A stretch of 64,000 nucleotides of DNA from Pedobacter psychrodurus (GTDB taxonomy: Bacteria; Bacteroidota; Bacteroidia; Sphingobacteriales; Sphingobacteriaceae): NCBI RefSeq assembly GCF_004331735.1, contig NZ_SJSO01000018.1, positions 58,501-122,500 on the forward strand. The letters run 5' to 3'. Under the pieces are notes generated by a model that saw nothing but the letters and a program-made list of their open reading frames with translations, ran no database searches and was not told the origin of the DNA. The first letter of the stretch is position 1. Every line of letters begins with the position of its first letter. Below, in pieces: positions 35,149 to 45,317 of this stretch. A program made the translations under genes and the position numbers.

Positions 35149-35281
35149 TTGTGTTTAGAAATGGTTAGCACTTGTATGGTGTATCAATTTCTAAAATAAT
35201 GATATTAAACTACAATAAAACCCCTAAAAATTGCGCAAACGTTTGATGGGTAATATAAAACAGGCTTTTGCAAAAATAAGA

Positions 35282-36304
35282 TTAGTGCACAATTTTGAAA
35301 ACGAGTTCTTTTAATAATTCTCCATCATCAACATTGCCAGTACTATCTAAACCTTTGCTTTTTAAATCGTATTCTCGGAGTAAGCTGATCACCTGGAAAA
35401 CTTTTCCTGTGTTATAATTTCTTGCCGCTACCTCATAATCTTTGATAAAGAATGGAGGCACCCCCAAAGCTGATGCCGCATCGGCCTTATTTGGGATATA
35501 GTGGTATTTTAAAAGTTTGGTAAAATAACCGCCTAAATTGGCCAAAACCATTACTGTTGGATTGGCTTTAGGGTTGCTACCAAAGTAGTTGATAATTTTA
35601 TTGCATTTTAGCACATCGCGGATGGCCAGTGCTTTCTGCAATTCGAAAACGTTATATTCTTTACTAATGCCTATATTTTTCTGAACCAGATCGGTATTAA
35701 TGGTTACCTCCTTGGGAACATTGAGCATTAACTTTTCGATCTCATTGGCAATTTTAGAGAGGTCGGTCCCTAAATATTCGGCCATTAATGCCGATGCCTG
35801 CTGATCGATCTTGTAACCTTTATCTTTAATAAATTCCTCAATCCAAGGCACCAATTTATAATCGCGAACAGGATCTGACTGAAAAATCAGTCCACTTTTA
35901 TTAATTGCCTTATAGATTTTTTTGCGTTTATCGAAGTTCGCATACTTAAAAGCCAAAACCAAAATGGTACTCGGTAAAGGTTTTTCAAAATAATTAAGCA
36001 CAAATTCGCCCTCTTTACTACTCGAATCTTCTTTACCCCATTTTAAATCCTGCGCTTCTTTAACAATTACCACCTGATAATCAGACATCATCGGGTATCG
36101 CTTCGCAGCGCCCAAAACTGTAGCCATATCCGTATCTTTTCCGTATAAAACAGTTTGATTGAAGCCTTTTTCGGCATCGTTCAATAGTTTATCCTCAATA
36201 TAATCCGTTACTTGATCGATATAGTAAGATTCTTCTCCATGTAATAAGTACACAGGTTTGAATTTTCGGGCTTTAATATCTTTAATAATTTCGGCAGCAG
36301 TCAT
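35282..36304 (-). CDS. holA: DNA polymerase III, delta subunit
   Basis: 340 residues. Clamp-loader subunit that opens the beta sliding clamp. The N-terminal AAA-like domain shows VYLLHGEESYYIDQV (18-32), replacing a real Walker A, and ILVLAFKYANFDKRKKIYK; the C-terminal collar domain includes FELQKALAIRDVLKCNKI. As expected for delta it has no ATPase motif. Divergently placed to the zinc-ribbon gene, an arrangement with the HsdR-N gene nearby that is common in Bacteroidota. Confidence 0.93.
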   Translation of the reverse strand: MTAAEIIKDIKARKFKPVYLLHGEESYYIDQVTDYIEDKLLNDAEKGFNQTVLYGKDTDMATVLGAAKRYPMMSDYQVVIVKEAQDLKWGKEDSSSKEGEFVLNYFEKPLPSTILVLAFKYANFDKRKKIYKAINKSGLIFQSDPVRDYKLVPWIEEFIKDKGYKIDQQASALMAEYLGTDLSKIANEIEKLMLNVPKEVTINTDLVQKNIGISKEYNVFELQKALAIRDVLKCNKIINYFGSNPKANPTVMVLANLGGYFTKLLKYHYIPNKADAASALGVPPFFIKDYEVAARNYNTGKVFQVISLLREYDLKSKGLDSTGNVDDGELLKELVFKIVH

Positions 36305-36443
36305 TGCCCGTAAAATTACGATTTAGGTTTAACGATTTGGTTAAATGTTTATAATTTAGGAGATATGAGATCTGAGACGTTAGATAGGAGATTTTCTTGG
36401 ATATCTTAAATTTAAACTAACTTTAAAGCCGCTGGGTTTTATA

Positions 36444-36797
36444 ATGGATCAGGATACTGCAAAATACATCGTGGATTATTTTTCTAATCTCCTTACGACA
36501 GAAGAGAGGTTAGCAATTCGGCATACGCATTCCATAATTAAGCTGGGTTTAGATACAGCCCAAGTAAATAACCCAAAGGCTATTAATGTTTATAAAAAAG
36601 CTGGCTGGCTAAGCGAAGATCAGAATATTTTAATGCTGTTACAAGATGGATACGATGCGTTTGAGCTTAATGTTGCCGAAAGAATTTTACTCCAGAATCC
36701 AGAAGCAGTATTCCTAAATAAATGTCCTAATTGTGGTAAAGTAGCAAGAACACCTTTAGCCAAACAATGTAGATTCTGCACGCATAACTGGCACTAA
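36444..36797 (+). CDS. Small zinc-ribbon protein of unknown function
   Basis: 117 residues. The C-terminus has two CxxC knuckles, CPNCGK and CRFC, at about 94-97 and 111-114, forming a rubredoxin-like zinc ribbon; the preceding 90 residues look helical (EERLAIRHTHSIIKLGLD near 20). No enzyme motif is seen. It precedes the HsdR-N gene by 40 bp, likely one transcript. Confidence 0.75.
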   Translation: MDQDTAKYIVDYFSNLLTTEERLAIRHTHSIIKLGLDTAQVNNPKAINVYKKAGWLSEDQNILMLLQDGYDAFELNVAERILLQNPEAVFLNKCPNCGKVARTPLAKQCRFCTHNWH

Positions 36798-36837
36798 AAT
36801 ATCCGAAAGCTATCACCGAAAACCGCTAATTGATAAA

Positions 36838-37296
36838 ATGTTTACCCCTACTCCGCTTAACCTTCCACCCTATCCTTTTAAAATCAGCAAAAAAGATGAT
36901 GTGGTTTTTATTTTCGATGAACTCAGAAAAAAACACCTTGTACTTACGCCTGAAGAGTGGGTACGTCAGCATTTTATACAGCACCTGGTTTTGGAAAAGA
37001 AATTCCCCCGCACATTGATCCAGATTGAAGGTGGTTTAGTACTTAACCAATTACAAAAGCGGAGTGATATTTTAGTGTACAATACTGCTGGCGAAAAGCT
37101 GATGTTAATTGAATGCAAGGCACCTAAAGTAAAGATTACGCAATCGGTTTTCGATCAGGCATCACGGTATAATTCTATCCATCAAGCGAAATGGATTGTG
37201 TTAACCAATGGTTTGCAGCATGTTTATGCAAAGATGGACATGGAGAAAGGCAGCTTTAACTTCGTGCAGGAAATGCCTGATTTTTTGGGGTTGTAG
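36838..37296 (+). CDS. Type I restriction HsdR N-terminal domain protein (stand-alone nuclease fold)
   Basis: 152 residues covering only the HSDR_N_2 domain, a PD-(D/E)XK nuclease fold. Visible: RSDILVYN (77-84) supplying the acidic residue and MLIECKAPK (91-99), the E-x-K part, then ASRYNSI. Single-domain versions without a helicase or HsdM/HsdS are widespread in Bacteroidota beside holA and are not restriction systems by themselves; function unknown. ATG at 36838 overlaps no other gene. Confidence 0.85.
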   Translation: MFTPTPLNLPPYPFKISKKDDVVFIFDELRKKHLVLTPEEWVRQHFIQHLVLEKKFPRTLIQIEGGLVLNQLQKRSDILVYNTAGEKLMLIECKAPKVKITQSVFDQASRYNSIHQAKWIVLTNGLQHVYAKMDMEKGSFNFVQEMPDFLGL

Positions 37297-38125
37297 CGCA
37301 GGGGGTTGCCATGGAAATAAGCTTCCTTATGTCATCCTGAGGCACAAAGGATCTTTATAGAATAATTTTTGGATTCTTTTTTGGAAAGCAGAAACAGAGC
37401 ATTTAGGTTTGTTCCTGCCCCGCTCCCGCTTCTGCCAATTGATCCCGATGTAAAATCGGGAGGCATCTCGCTTTGATCGGGTTTAGGTGGCACGGCCAGC
37501 AAAACGATTAGGGGTTGCAGGGAGCGGGAATAACATCTTTTTTCTGAATCATGCTATTCAACCTTCAATAGTTGCAAAAACCCTCCAATTTTAAACCTGA
37601 TTGAAATGTAAAGCCCACAGCGCAGCGAGGACTTGTAATGAAAAGCAGGACTAACTTTAAAACAAATTACAACAATTGCTTTCCAATAAAAATTAGAAGC
37701 ATTAAAAATTCTTTCTTTTTCCGTCACTGCGAGAGCCTGCTCCGATTTCTCGGAGAAGAACGACGAAGCAATCTTTATCTATCGGTTGGTGTCCCACCGA
37801 CCGAAACTTAATCGGCATACACAAAATGAAGTAGAATAATAGCTATCTTCTTAGTCGGTAAGACACTAATAGAAAAACGCGACCTACAAGCCTAACCAAA
37901 GCATTACGATTCCCAATCAGGTTGGGAATAACGAATCTTACCTAAACACTATATTATCTTCTTGGTCGGTGAGACACCAACCAATAGAAAAATAAAATTA
38001 AGGGCATTAAAATTCTTTCTTTTTCATCTATCGGTTGGTGTCCCACCGACCGAAACTTAAACGCAAACGACAAGCCCAATCAAAGCATTACGATTCCCAA
38101 TCAAGTTGGGAATGACGAAATCTAT
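37297..38125. repeat. Repeat-rich gene-free stretch (829 bp)
   Basis: No gene is visible. It contains: a GGAAAGCA-type element at 37372-37400; an inverted copy of the 3818-3862 element (CCCGCTCCCGCTTCTGC, then GGCATCTCGCTT) at about 37429-37480; a reversed fragment of the 32.7-kb GC element at 37614-37631; a CGTCA(C/T)TGCGAG half palindrome at 37722-37776; two copies of CTATCGGTTGGTGTCCCACC (37778 and 38028); and two copies of the TTCCCAA/TTGGGAA hairpin element (37902-37936 and 38085-38119). It is a landing zone for several extragenic repeat families. Confidence 0.8.
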
Positions 38126-39319
38126 CTACACACTATATTCCGACTTCCAGACCTGTTTATTACCGCTATAAATCGCCTCATTACACATGGCAACGCAAAT
38201 AGCCGCCTGGGTTCCGGTATTGATATTTGAGGCTGGTTCTTTCTTGGTTGTTATCGATTTATAAAATTCATCCAAGGCATAATTTGTACCGTCTATGGTA
38301 CCTTTATCCAAAATCGGGATTCCACCGTCTTTGTTCACTACAATCTTTGTAGCCCCAGTTACCCCATCAACTATGCCCAATTCTTTTTTAGCACTTTCTT
38401 CAGGATAAAACAACCCAGTATTGGTGAGCAAAGAAACAGAACCTTTGGTGCCTTTTATTTTAAACAGGTAACCATCATGTGCATTGCCGCAGGTGGCGCC
38501 AAAGTTGCCAATCATGCCTTTTTCGTTGTAGCGGAGAATAGCTTGAATATTATCGTATGTTTCGCGCCCATCTTTAAATACATCTATCCCACCCGATCCC
38601 ATAATTTCATCAGGCTGCGTTTCGAAAGCCCAATTAATAAAATCAATCTGGTGCGATAAAAGTTCGGCGGCTAATCCGCCAGAATACTCCTTATACATCC
38701 TCCAATTGATCTTACGTTCTAAAGCTGGCTCTGGCACCGCCCTACGCCAATTGCCATTACGGTCCCAACGGCAATCGATCTGGCTAACCTTGCCCAAATA
38801 ACCACTTTGGATCATATCCTTAACCTTAAAATACAAAGGCGAATAGCGATACTGATAACCCACCTGAAAAACCTGATTGGGATATTGTTTTACCAGTTTT
38901 TTAAGTTCGAGTGCCTGTGCAATATTATATGTCATGGTTTTTTCTACATACACATGTTTGCCAGCCAATACCGCATCTTTCGCAATTCTGAAATGTTCAC
39001 TTAAAGGTGTGGCAATAAAAACCGCGTTAATTGTTTTATCGTCTAAAACTTTGTGATAATCTTTTATGGCCTTTGCATCAGCAGGAACATACTTTTCGGT
39101 TTCCTTAAGCCTAAAGTCGAGTAAATCGCAATAAGCTTTTATTTTATACTTTGCAGGCATTGATTTAATTACCGACAAAACGCCTTTACCGCGATCGCCA
39201 CAACCAATCATTGCCACATTAATAATTTCATCGGCTACTAAATTGGCAAAGCCCTGATTGCCTAAAAGTAAACCAGAGCCTAACAAAGCCGATGTTTTAA
39301 CGAACGATCTCCGCTGCAT
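38126..39319 (-). CDS. Tat-exported Gfo/Idh/MocA family oxidoreductase
   Basis: 397 residues. Leader with twin Arg (QRRSFVKTSALLGSGLLLG), then the Rossmann motif NVAMIGCGDRGKG (34-46) and YVEKTMTYN with the catalytic Lys (about 126). The C-terminal domain shows ELLSHQIDFINWAFETQPDEI. Last gene of a three-gene minus-strand operon; its ATG directly follows the stop of the DUF1080 gene. With DUF1080 hydrolase and the second oxidoreductase it fits a periplasmic 3-keto-glycoside pathway. Confidence 0.9.
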   Translation of the reverse strand: MQRRSFVKTSALLGSGLLLGNQGFANLVADEIINVAMIGCGDRGKGVLSVIKSMPAKYKIKAYCDLLDFRLKETEKYVPADAKAIKDYHKVLDDKTINAVFIATPLSEHFRIAKDAVLAGKHVYVEKTMTYNIAQALELKKLVKQYPNQVFQVGYQYRYSPLYFKVKDMIQSGYLGKVSQIDCRWDRNGNWRRAVPEPALERKINWRMYKEYSGGLAAELLSHQIDFINWAFETQPDEIMGSGGIDVFKDGRETYDNIQAILRYNEKGMIGNFGATCGNAHDGYLFKIKGTKGSVSLLTNTGLFYPEESAKKELGIVDGVTGATKIVVNKDGGIPILDKGTIDGTNYALDEFYKSITTKKEPASNINTGTQAAICVAMCNEAIYSGNKQVWKSEYSV

Positions 39320-40684
39320 CTATAACGTTTTAATTTTAATGGTTCTGAAATCTACTTTATTACCATGATCTTGAAGGAGAATATGCCCTTTTGGTGCTTC
39401 ACCAAAGTTTTTCCAATCTTTATATTTACTAATGGCTACCAGTTTTTTAAATTCTTCTGAACCACGCGTATATTCCAAAACTTTTACGCCATTTAAATAA
39501 TGTTCTACTTTGTTATTTGGGTATACTACCAAACGGCCATTGTTCCAGCTTCCAATTGGGCGCAGGAAACGAGCTTCTTTTTTCGAAGTCATTAAATCGT
39601 ATAATGAGGCTAAAGTGCGGTTTCCATCTCTGCCTAATTTTGCATCGGGATGTAACACATCATCTAAAACCTGATACTCAAGACCAATAGCGGAACCTGT
39701 ATTTTTTTCGCTCAGGGTAACAAAATATTTTACGCCACTGTTGGCACCAGGGGTAAGTTTAAACTCGAAAGATAGATCAAAAGCCGTGTATTCTGCTTTG
39801 GTTACAATATCACCTCCATTTGTCGACTCAGCACCTCCTGATGGCTCTACACTGATTACACCATCAGCAATTTTCCATCCTTTGGCAGGGAAAGTAGTTT
39901 TATAAGCGCCAACCCAACCTGCATTACTTTTACCATCGAACAATAGTTTATAACCTGCTGATTTTTCGTAGGCCGATAAAGTATTCGGTGTTAAATTAAC
40001 GGTATAAATTCCTTTTGGAAAAGCTTTGACTTTTAAACCTTCTGTTTGTATGTTGATATTTTTGAAATAAACTTTCTTACCGTCATTATCGAGGTTACTG
40101 CCAATGCCATGAACCTGCAAACCGATAAAACCAGATTTATCCAAGGTATCGATCACATAGGCAACTGGCGTTCCATTTACCCAGGTTTTGGTTTCATTAC
40201 CAATACATTCGATTTTGTAATGGTTAAACTCATTCTTTTTATACAATGGTTTTGCTGATGGATTAAGTTCTAAAGGATACAGCCACAATCTTCTGGCTTC
40301 GTCGTAAATTCCACCTGTCCATGCCCGTGGTGTAGGGTCTATATCTAACTGCCGTCCAAAAACCAACCCTTTACCATTATTTCCTTCTGGTTTAATATGG
40401 CTGCGTGTTTGTACACCTGAGTTGGTGGTTTCACCTTCGAGTTTTACATCCAGTTCTAAAACGAAATCGCCATATTCTTTTTCAGTGATTAAGAACGAAT
40501 TTGGTGTGCCTTTGGTCATCGTTCCGATAATCATTCCATCCTCAACTTTGTACGGAGCAGCACCTGCAACGGCTTTCCAACCGGTAAGCGTTTTACCGTC
40601 AAACAATGGTTTTGCTTTTTGGGCAGCGGCTGATAAACTGATTAGCGAAAGGGCTAGAATACTATATTTTTTAAAACTTAACAT
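39320..40684 (-). CDS. Two-domain DUF1080 (3-keto-disaccharide hydrolase-type) secreted protein
   Basis: 454 residues from the ATG at 40684; an upstream ATG at 40711 would add nine residues before the signal peptide (MLSFKKYSILALSLISLSAAAQ). Two concanavalin-like DUF1080 domains in tandem, each opening with a LFDGKTLTGWK-type motif (KPLFDGKTLTGWKAV near 26 and LLFDGKSNAGWVGAY near 253). PF06439 members hydrolyse 3-keto-disaccharides, cleaving bonds after C3 oxidation by Gfo/Idh/MocA enzymes. The stop and the next gene's start touch; the gap to the upstream oxidoreductase is 57 bp. Confidence 0.9.
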   Translation of the reverse strand: MLSFKKYSILALSLISLSAAAQKAKPLFDGKTLTGWKAVAGAAPYKVEDGMIIGTMTKGTPNSFLITEKEYGDFVLELDVKLEGETTNSGVQTRSHIKPEGNNGKGLVFGRQLDIDPTPRAWTGGIYDEARRLWLYPLELNPSAKPLYKKNEFNHYKIECIGNETKTWVNGTPVAYVIDTLDKSGFIGLQVHGIGSNLDNDGKKVYFKNINIQTEGLKVKAFPKGIYTVNLTPNTLSAYEKSAGYKLLFDGKSNAGWVGAYKTTFPAKGWKIADGVISVEPSGGAESTNGGDIVTKAEYTAFDLSFEFKLTPGANSGVKYFVTLSEKNTGSAIGLEYQVLDDVLHPDAKLGRDGNRTLASLYDLMTSKKEARFLRPIGSWNNGRLVVYPNNKVEHYLNGVKVLEYTRGSEEFKKLVAISKYKDWKNFGEAPKGHILLQDHGNKVDFRTIKIKTL

Positions 40685-40741
40685 GATTGGTTTAGGGATT
40701 TGTTTCGTCATTGTTCATTCTTCACAATGATGAGTTTATTA

Positions 40742-42097
40742 TTAATATTTAAATACTTTTCCGTTTGCGATTACTTCTTGTCTGTTTTCATCGAAAATTG
40801 CTTTTGCACCCGTCCGCACCGCAGCATTGGTCATGATATTGGCAATAGAGTGTGAATAACCAGCTTCAACAGGTGCATTCGGTGTTTTACGACTACGCAC
40901 ACATTCCATCCAGTTGCGCATATGGCCAGAGGTTAACGCATCACCGCCCATATTGGCTCCTGTAGCCGCTTTAATCTCGGTTTTACTTAAATCAAACTCA
41001 GGCAAAAGATTGGCTTTCAATCCCATGGCTGCAGCCTCTTTTTCCTTTAAACCACCTTTTGGCGATACTTTATTAGTAATTAAATTCAGCTCGCCACCGT
41101 TCGAATAGTAAACCTCGCCAACATCACCCACACTATTCTGCATTCTTGAAGTAAAAGTAACCTGAAAACCATCGGTTGTATCGGGCTGACCATAATCGAA
41201 TACGGCAACCATCGAATCCCAGTTTCTGCGACCATCTTTCCAGGTGTAAATACCTCCGTTTGCCACTACACTTCGTGGATGTTTTAAATTGGTAAACCAA
41301 TGCACGGTATCAATCTGGTGCGACATCCATTGCCCTGGCATTCCCGATGAATAAGGCCAGAACAATCTGTATTCTAAATACTTTCTTGGATCGAAGGCTT
41401 CAGTTGGGCGGTTCAACAAGAATCGTTTCCAATCAATATCTTCTTCTTTTAATTTAGCTACCAAATCTGGTCTGCGCCACCGGCCCGGCTGGTTTACATT
41501 CCAAACTAAATCTACTGCGGTTATCGGCCCAAATTTTCCATCCTGTATAAATTTTGCTGCATTGGTATAATTCTCTCCACTCCTTCTTTGCGAGCCAATT
41601 TGTACAATCTGCTTGCTTGCTTTAACGGCTTTAAATGCCGCTTTGGCATCGTCCATGGTTTCGGCAAAGGGTTTTTCTACATACGCATCGCAACTGGCTT
41701 TTACGGCCTCAATGGTGTGAAGCGCATGCTGAAAATCGGCGGTGCTGATAATTACCGCATCAAGATCTTTAGTTGCATAAAGCTCATCATTGTTCCGGCA
41801 GGCTTTAATATCGTGACCAAACTTCGCTTTTAAATGGGCAATCCCTAAATCTCTCCGATAGTTCCATAAATCAGAAAGGCCAACAATATCGAAGTTTAGC
41901 TCCTTATTGTGGTTTAAAAAACAAGGCAACAGCGTTTCTTTAAAACGATCAGAAAACCCAACAACACCAACACGTACCCGATCATTTGCGCCAATGATAC
42001 GACCATAACTTTTAGCACTCATACCCATGGTACCCGCATAGGTTGCTGCAGCAAATATTGCTGATTGTTTAATAAATTTTCTTCTGGAATTTTCCAT
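40742..42097 (-). CDS. Tat-exported Gfo/Idh/MocA family oxidoreductase
   Basis: 451 residues, first gene of the operon. Leader SRRKFIKQSAIFAAATYAG is Tat-like. Rossmann motif VRVGVVGFSDRFKE (41-54) with an unusual acidic/aromatic replacement of the third glycine, EKPFAET (about 130-136) with the catalytic Lys, and a C-terminal MPGQWMSHQIDTVHWFT. Likely oxidises the C3 position of a glycoside or reduces a keto sugar. The upstream 42.1-42.65 kb region carries an AT-rich stretch where its promoter must lie. Confidence 0.9.
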   Translation of the reverse strand: MENSRRKFIKQSAIFAAATYAGTMGMSAKSYGRIIGANDRVRVGVVGFSDRFKETLLPCFLNHNKELNFDIVGLSDLWNYRRDLGIAHLKAKFGHDIKACRNNDELYATKDLDAVIISTADFQHALHTIEAVKASCDAYVEKPFAETMDDAKAAFKAVKASKQIVQIGSQRRSGENYTNAAKFIQDGKFGPITAVDLVWNVNQPGRWRRPDLVAKLKEEDIDWKRFLLNRPTEAFDPRKYLEYRLFWPYSSGMPGQWMSHQIDTVHWFTNLKHPRSVVANGGIYTWKDGRRNWDSMVAVFDYGQPDTTDGFQVTFTSRMQNSVGDVGEVYYSNGGELNLITNKVSPKGGLKEKEAAAMGLKANLLPEFDLSKTEIKAATGANMGGDALTSGHMRNWMECVRSRKTPNAPVEAGYSHSIANIMTNAAVRTGAKAIFDENRQEVIANGKVFKY

Positions 42098-42650
42098 TTG
42101 GGGATATTAGGTTAGATTATATCTTAGTTTGCTAATCTGACAAACCGATTTAATAAACCTAAAATATGGTTAATAAAAACAAACCTTAAATTTTAACAAG
42201 TAATATTTTTGAAACCTTATATTAAAAATAATGGCTAACGATCATGCTAACCTCAAATAAATAGCCAGAAGGCCAGTATTTAAGGCAATAACACATTTTT
42301 ATAGATATGTAGGAAAACGTTTGAAATAATTTATTCCTAATGAGATAATTTTAATTAACTACTAAATAAAAAGAGGTTGTATCATAAATATAGATTTGTC
42401 ATCCTGTCCAAAGGACTCCTACGGAGAGCTTGTCGAAGGACCTGTTTAAATACTCTTTGAGGTGTTTCGACAGGCTCAACATGACAGCATCTGGGCTGAA
42501 ATCGCCTTTATGACACACCCTCTTTTATGGAGACTCGTCACCCTGTCCCGAATGTTCGGGATCAGGGTCTAAATATAATAGCAGGAAAGATACTGATCCC
42601 GATGCAAAAATCGGGACAGCATGAAGATCGCAGTGTTTATAGAGTTATTA
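42098..42650. other. Gene-free stretch with dispersed repeats
   Basis: No gene is visible. 42098-42370 is AT-rich and probably holds the oxidoreductase promoter. 42399-42490 and 42538-42625 carry GTCATCCTGTC...GACAGxATGA-type imperfect palindromes with inner hairpins (CCGATGCAAAAATCGG; CGAATGTTCG), another extragenic family. Confidence 0.55.
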
Positions 42651-45317
42651 TTATCCTAAAATAGCCAAACTTTCTTCAATAATCTTGATTTTTGCTTCAG
42701 CATCGGCTTTTTTATTACGCTCGTTAGCTATAATTTCAGGCTTTGCATTTTGTACGAAACGTTCGTTGCTCAGTTTCGAATCAACTGATTTTAAGAAACC
42801 TTGTAAATAAATCAAATCGGCATTTAAACGTTCGCGTTCTGCTTCTATATCCACGTTTTCGGTTAATGGAATAAAGAATTCATCTTTACCGGCCATAAAA
42901 GCAGTTGCACCAACAATTTTATCATTTATAATTTCAGCTTCTGATACATTGGCCAATTTAAAAACAATGTTTAACCATTTCTCGTAATCCAGATCAGAAT
43001 TTACTTTGATACTTAACGGTAATGCTTCTTTAGGAGAAATCTGTTTCTGGTTCCTTAAATTTCTAATTTCGGCTACAACCGTTTTAATTACCTCTGCATC
43101 TTTCAACAATTGCTCATTAAAGGCTCCTCCTTTCGGGAATTCGGCAACAATACAACAGTCCATTTCTCCACGTTCGGCAAACAGATCATCATGCCACAAT
43201 TCTTCAGTTAAGAAAGGCATGTTAGGATGCAATAATTTGATAATGTTTTCGAAGAAGGCAATAGTCGCTTTATAACTCTCCGCATCAATCGGTTGTTGGT
43301 AAGCCGGCTTAACCATTTCTAAATACCAGGCACAGAAATCATCCCAAACCAATTTGTAAGTGATCATTAATGCTTCTGATAGGCGGTATTGCTTAAAGTT
43401 AGCTTCAATTTCTACCAAAGCTTCGTTAAAGCGGTTTTCGAACCAGGATATAGCCTGGGTATTCGGATTTATTAATTTTTCGTCAACTTCCCATCCTTTT
43501 ACTAAACGGAAAGCATTCCAGATTTTGCTGGCGAAATTACGCCCCTGTTCGCAATAACTTTCATCGAACATTAAATCGTTACCGGCAGGTGATGACATTA
43601 ACATACCCACGCGAACAGCGTCGGCGCCATATTTTTCGATCAATCCAATCGGATCAGGTGAATTACCTAATGATTTAGACATTTTACGGCCTAATTTATC
43701 ACGTACAATACCCGTTAGATACACATTCGTAAATGGTTTTTTGCCCATAAACTCATGTCCGGCCATAATCATACGAGCCACCCAGAAGAACAAAATTTCA
43801 GGCGCTGTAACCAGATCGTTGGTTGGGTAATAATAGTTGATATCTTTATTTTCAGGATTTTTAAACCCATCGAAAACCGAAATTGGCCACAACCATGATG
43901 AAAACCAGGTATCCATTACATCGTCATCTTGCCTTAAAAACGGTTCCAACTGATGTTTGAATCCAGCTTTTTCACTCTCTGCGCAGCTTTCGTCCAGGTG
44001 TTTTTTCTTCCAGAATTCTTCTAATGCTTCATCTTTAGTTTTGGCAACAACCCAATTTCCTTTGTCATCGTACCAGGCTGGGATTCTCTGTCCCCACCAT
44101 AACTGTCTGCTTATGTTCCAATCGCGAACATTTTCCATCCAGTGGCGGTATGTATTTTCAAATTTATTTGGAATCAGGTTTACTTCTCCATTCAATACAT
44201 CATCCAAAGCTGGCTGGGCCATTTCTTTCATCTTCACAAACCATTGCATCGAAAGTTTAGGTTCGATAGCGGCATCGGTACGTTCAGAAAAACCAACCTG
44301 CGATTTATAGTCTTCAACTTTCTCTAAATGACCAGCCTCTTCGAGCATTTTGGCTATTTTTTTACGGGCAACAAACCTGTCTTCGCCCACCAAAATAACT
44401 GCCAATTCATTTAAAGTTCCATCATCATTTAAGATATCAGTAACTGGTAAATTGTGTTTAACACCCAGTTCATAATCGTTTAAATCGTGCGCTGGTGTAA
44501 CTTTTAAGCAGCCTGTACCGAATTCGATATCTACATACTCATCTTCAATAACCGGAATTTCGTGGTTAACCAAAGGCACGAAAACTTTTTTGCCTTTTAA
44601 ATGCGTAAAACGTTCGTCGTTCGGGTTGATACAGATTGCCGCATCAGCCATAATCGTTTCAGGACGTGTAGTCGCAATTGTTAAAAACTGATCTTCCGTT
44701 CCCGAAATCAGGTATTTAATGTAATATAGTTTTTGATTTACTTCCTTACGGATTACTTCTTCATCAGAAACAGCAGTTTTACCTGCCGGATCCCAGTTTA
44801 CCATACGAATACCACGGTAAATCCATCCTTTTTTATATAAATGGATAAACGAATCGATCACCGCTTCAGAAAGATCCTCTTCCATGGTGAAACGGGTACG
44901 GTCCCAATCGCAACTTGCACCTAATTTCTTTAACTGTTCTAAGATAATACCTCCGTATTTCTCTTTCCACTCCCAGGCATATTTTAAAAATTCTTCCCGC
45001 GAAAGATCTTTTTTGTTAATCCCCTGCTCCTTTAACATGGCCACAACTTTTGCTTCTGTAGCAATAGAGGCATGGTCAGTCCCAGGTACCCAGCATGCAT
45101 TTTTACCCTGCATACGGGCTTTACGGATTAAAACATCTTGAATGGTATTGTTAAGCATATGCCCCATGTGCAGCACACCCGTTACATTTGGCGGTGGAAT
45201 TACAATAGTGTAAGGCTCGCGTTCATCGGGTTCGGAGTGAAAAAATTTCTTCGATAGCCAATAGCTATACCATTTATCTTCTGTTTCTGCAGGATTGTAC
45301 TTGGTGGATATGCTCAT
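42651..45317 (-). CDS. valS: Valyl-tRNA synthetase
   Basis: 888 residues, class Ia synthetase. The HIGH-type motif HMGHM at 50-54 in PPPNVTGVLHMGHMLNN, a CP1 editing domain (TIATTRPETIMADAAI around 215), KMSKS in GRKMSKSLGNSPDP (about 545), the anticodon-binding domain and a C-terminal coiled-coil tail (DIEAERERLNADLIYLQ). All catalytic motifs are intact and length is normal. Monocistronic. Confidence 0.98.
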   Translation of the reverse strand: MSISTKYNPAETEDKWYSYWLSKKFFHSEPDEREPYTIVIPPPNVTGVLHMGHMLNNTIQDVLIRKARMQGKNACWVPGTDHASIATEAKVVAMLKEQGINKKDLSREEFLKYAWEWKEKYGGIILEQLKKLGASCDWDRTRFTMEEDLSEAVIDSFIHLYKKGWIYRGIRMVNWDPAGKTAVSDEEVIRKEVNQKLYYIKYLISGTEDQFLTIATTRPETIMADAAICINPNDERFTHLKGKKVFVPLVNHEIPVIEDEYVDIEFGTGCLKVTPAHDLNDYELGVKHNLPVTDILNDDGTLNELAVILVGEDRFVARKKIAKMLEEAGHLEKVEDYKSQVGFSERTDAAIEPKLSMQWFVKMKEMAQPALDDVLNGEVNLIPNKFENTYRHWMENVRDWNISRQLWWGQRIPAWYDDKGNWVVAKTKDEALEEFWKKKHLDESCAESEKAGFKHQLEPFLRQDDDVMDTWFSSWLWPISVFDGFKNPENKDINYYYPTNDLVTAPEILFFWVARMIMAGHEFMGKKPFTNVYLTGIVRDKLGRKMSKSLGNSPDPIGLIEKYGADAVRVGMLMSSPAGNDLMFDESYCEQGRNFASKIWNAFRLVKGWEVDEKLINPNTQAISWFENRFNEALVEIEANFKQYRLSEALMITYKLVWDDFCAWYLEMVKPAYQQPIDAESYKATIAFFENIIKLLHPNMPFLTEELWHDDLFAERGEMDCCIVAEFPKGGAFNEQLLKDAEVIKTVVAEIRNLRNQKQISPKEALPLSIKVNSDLDYEKWLNIVFKLANVSEAEIINDKIVGATAFMAGKDEFFIPLTENVDIEAERERLNADLIYLQGFLKSVDSKLSNERFVQNAKPEIIANERNKKADAEAKIKIIEESLAILG

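Noticed and set aside
36838..37296. Type I restriction system
   Set aside because: Only an HsdR N-terminal domain is present; no helicase, HsdM or HsdS genes are nearby.
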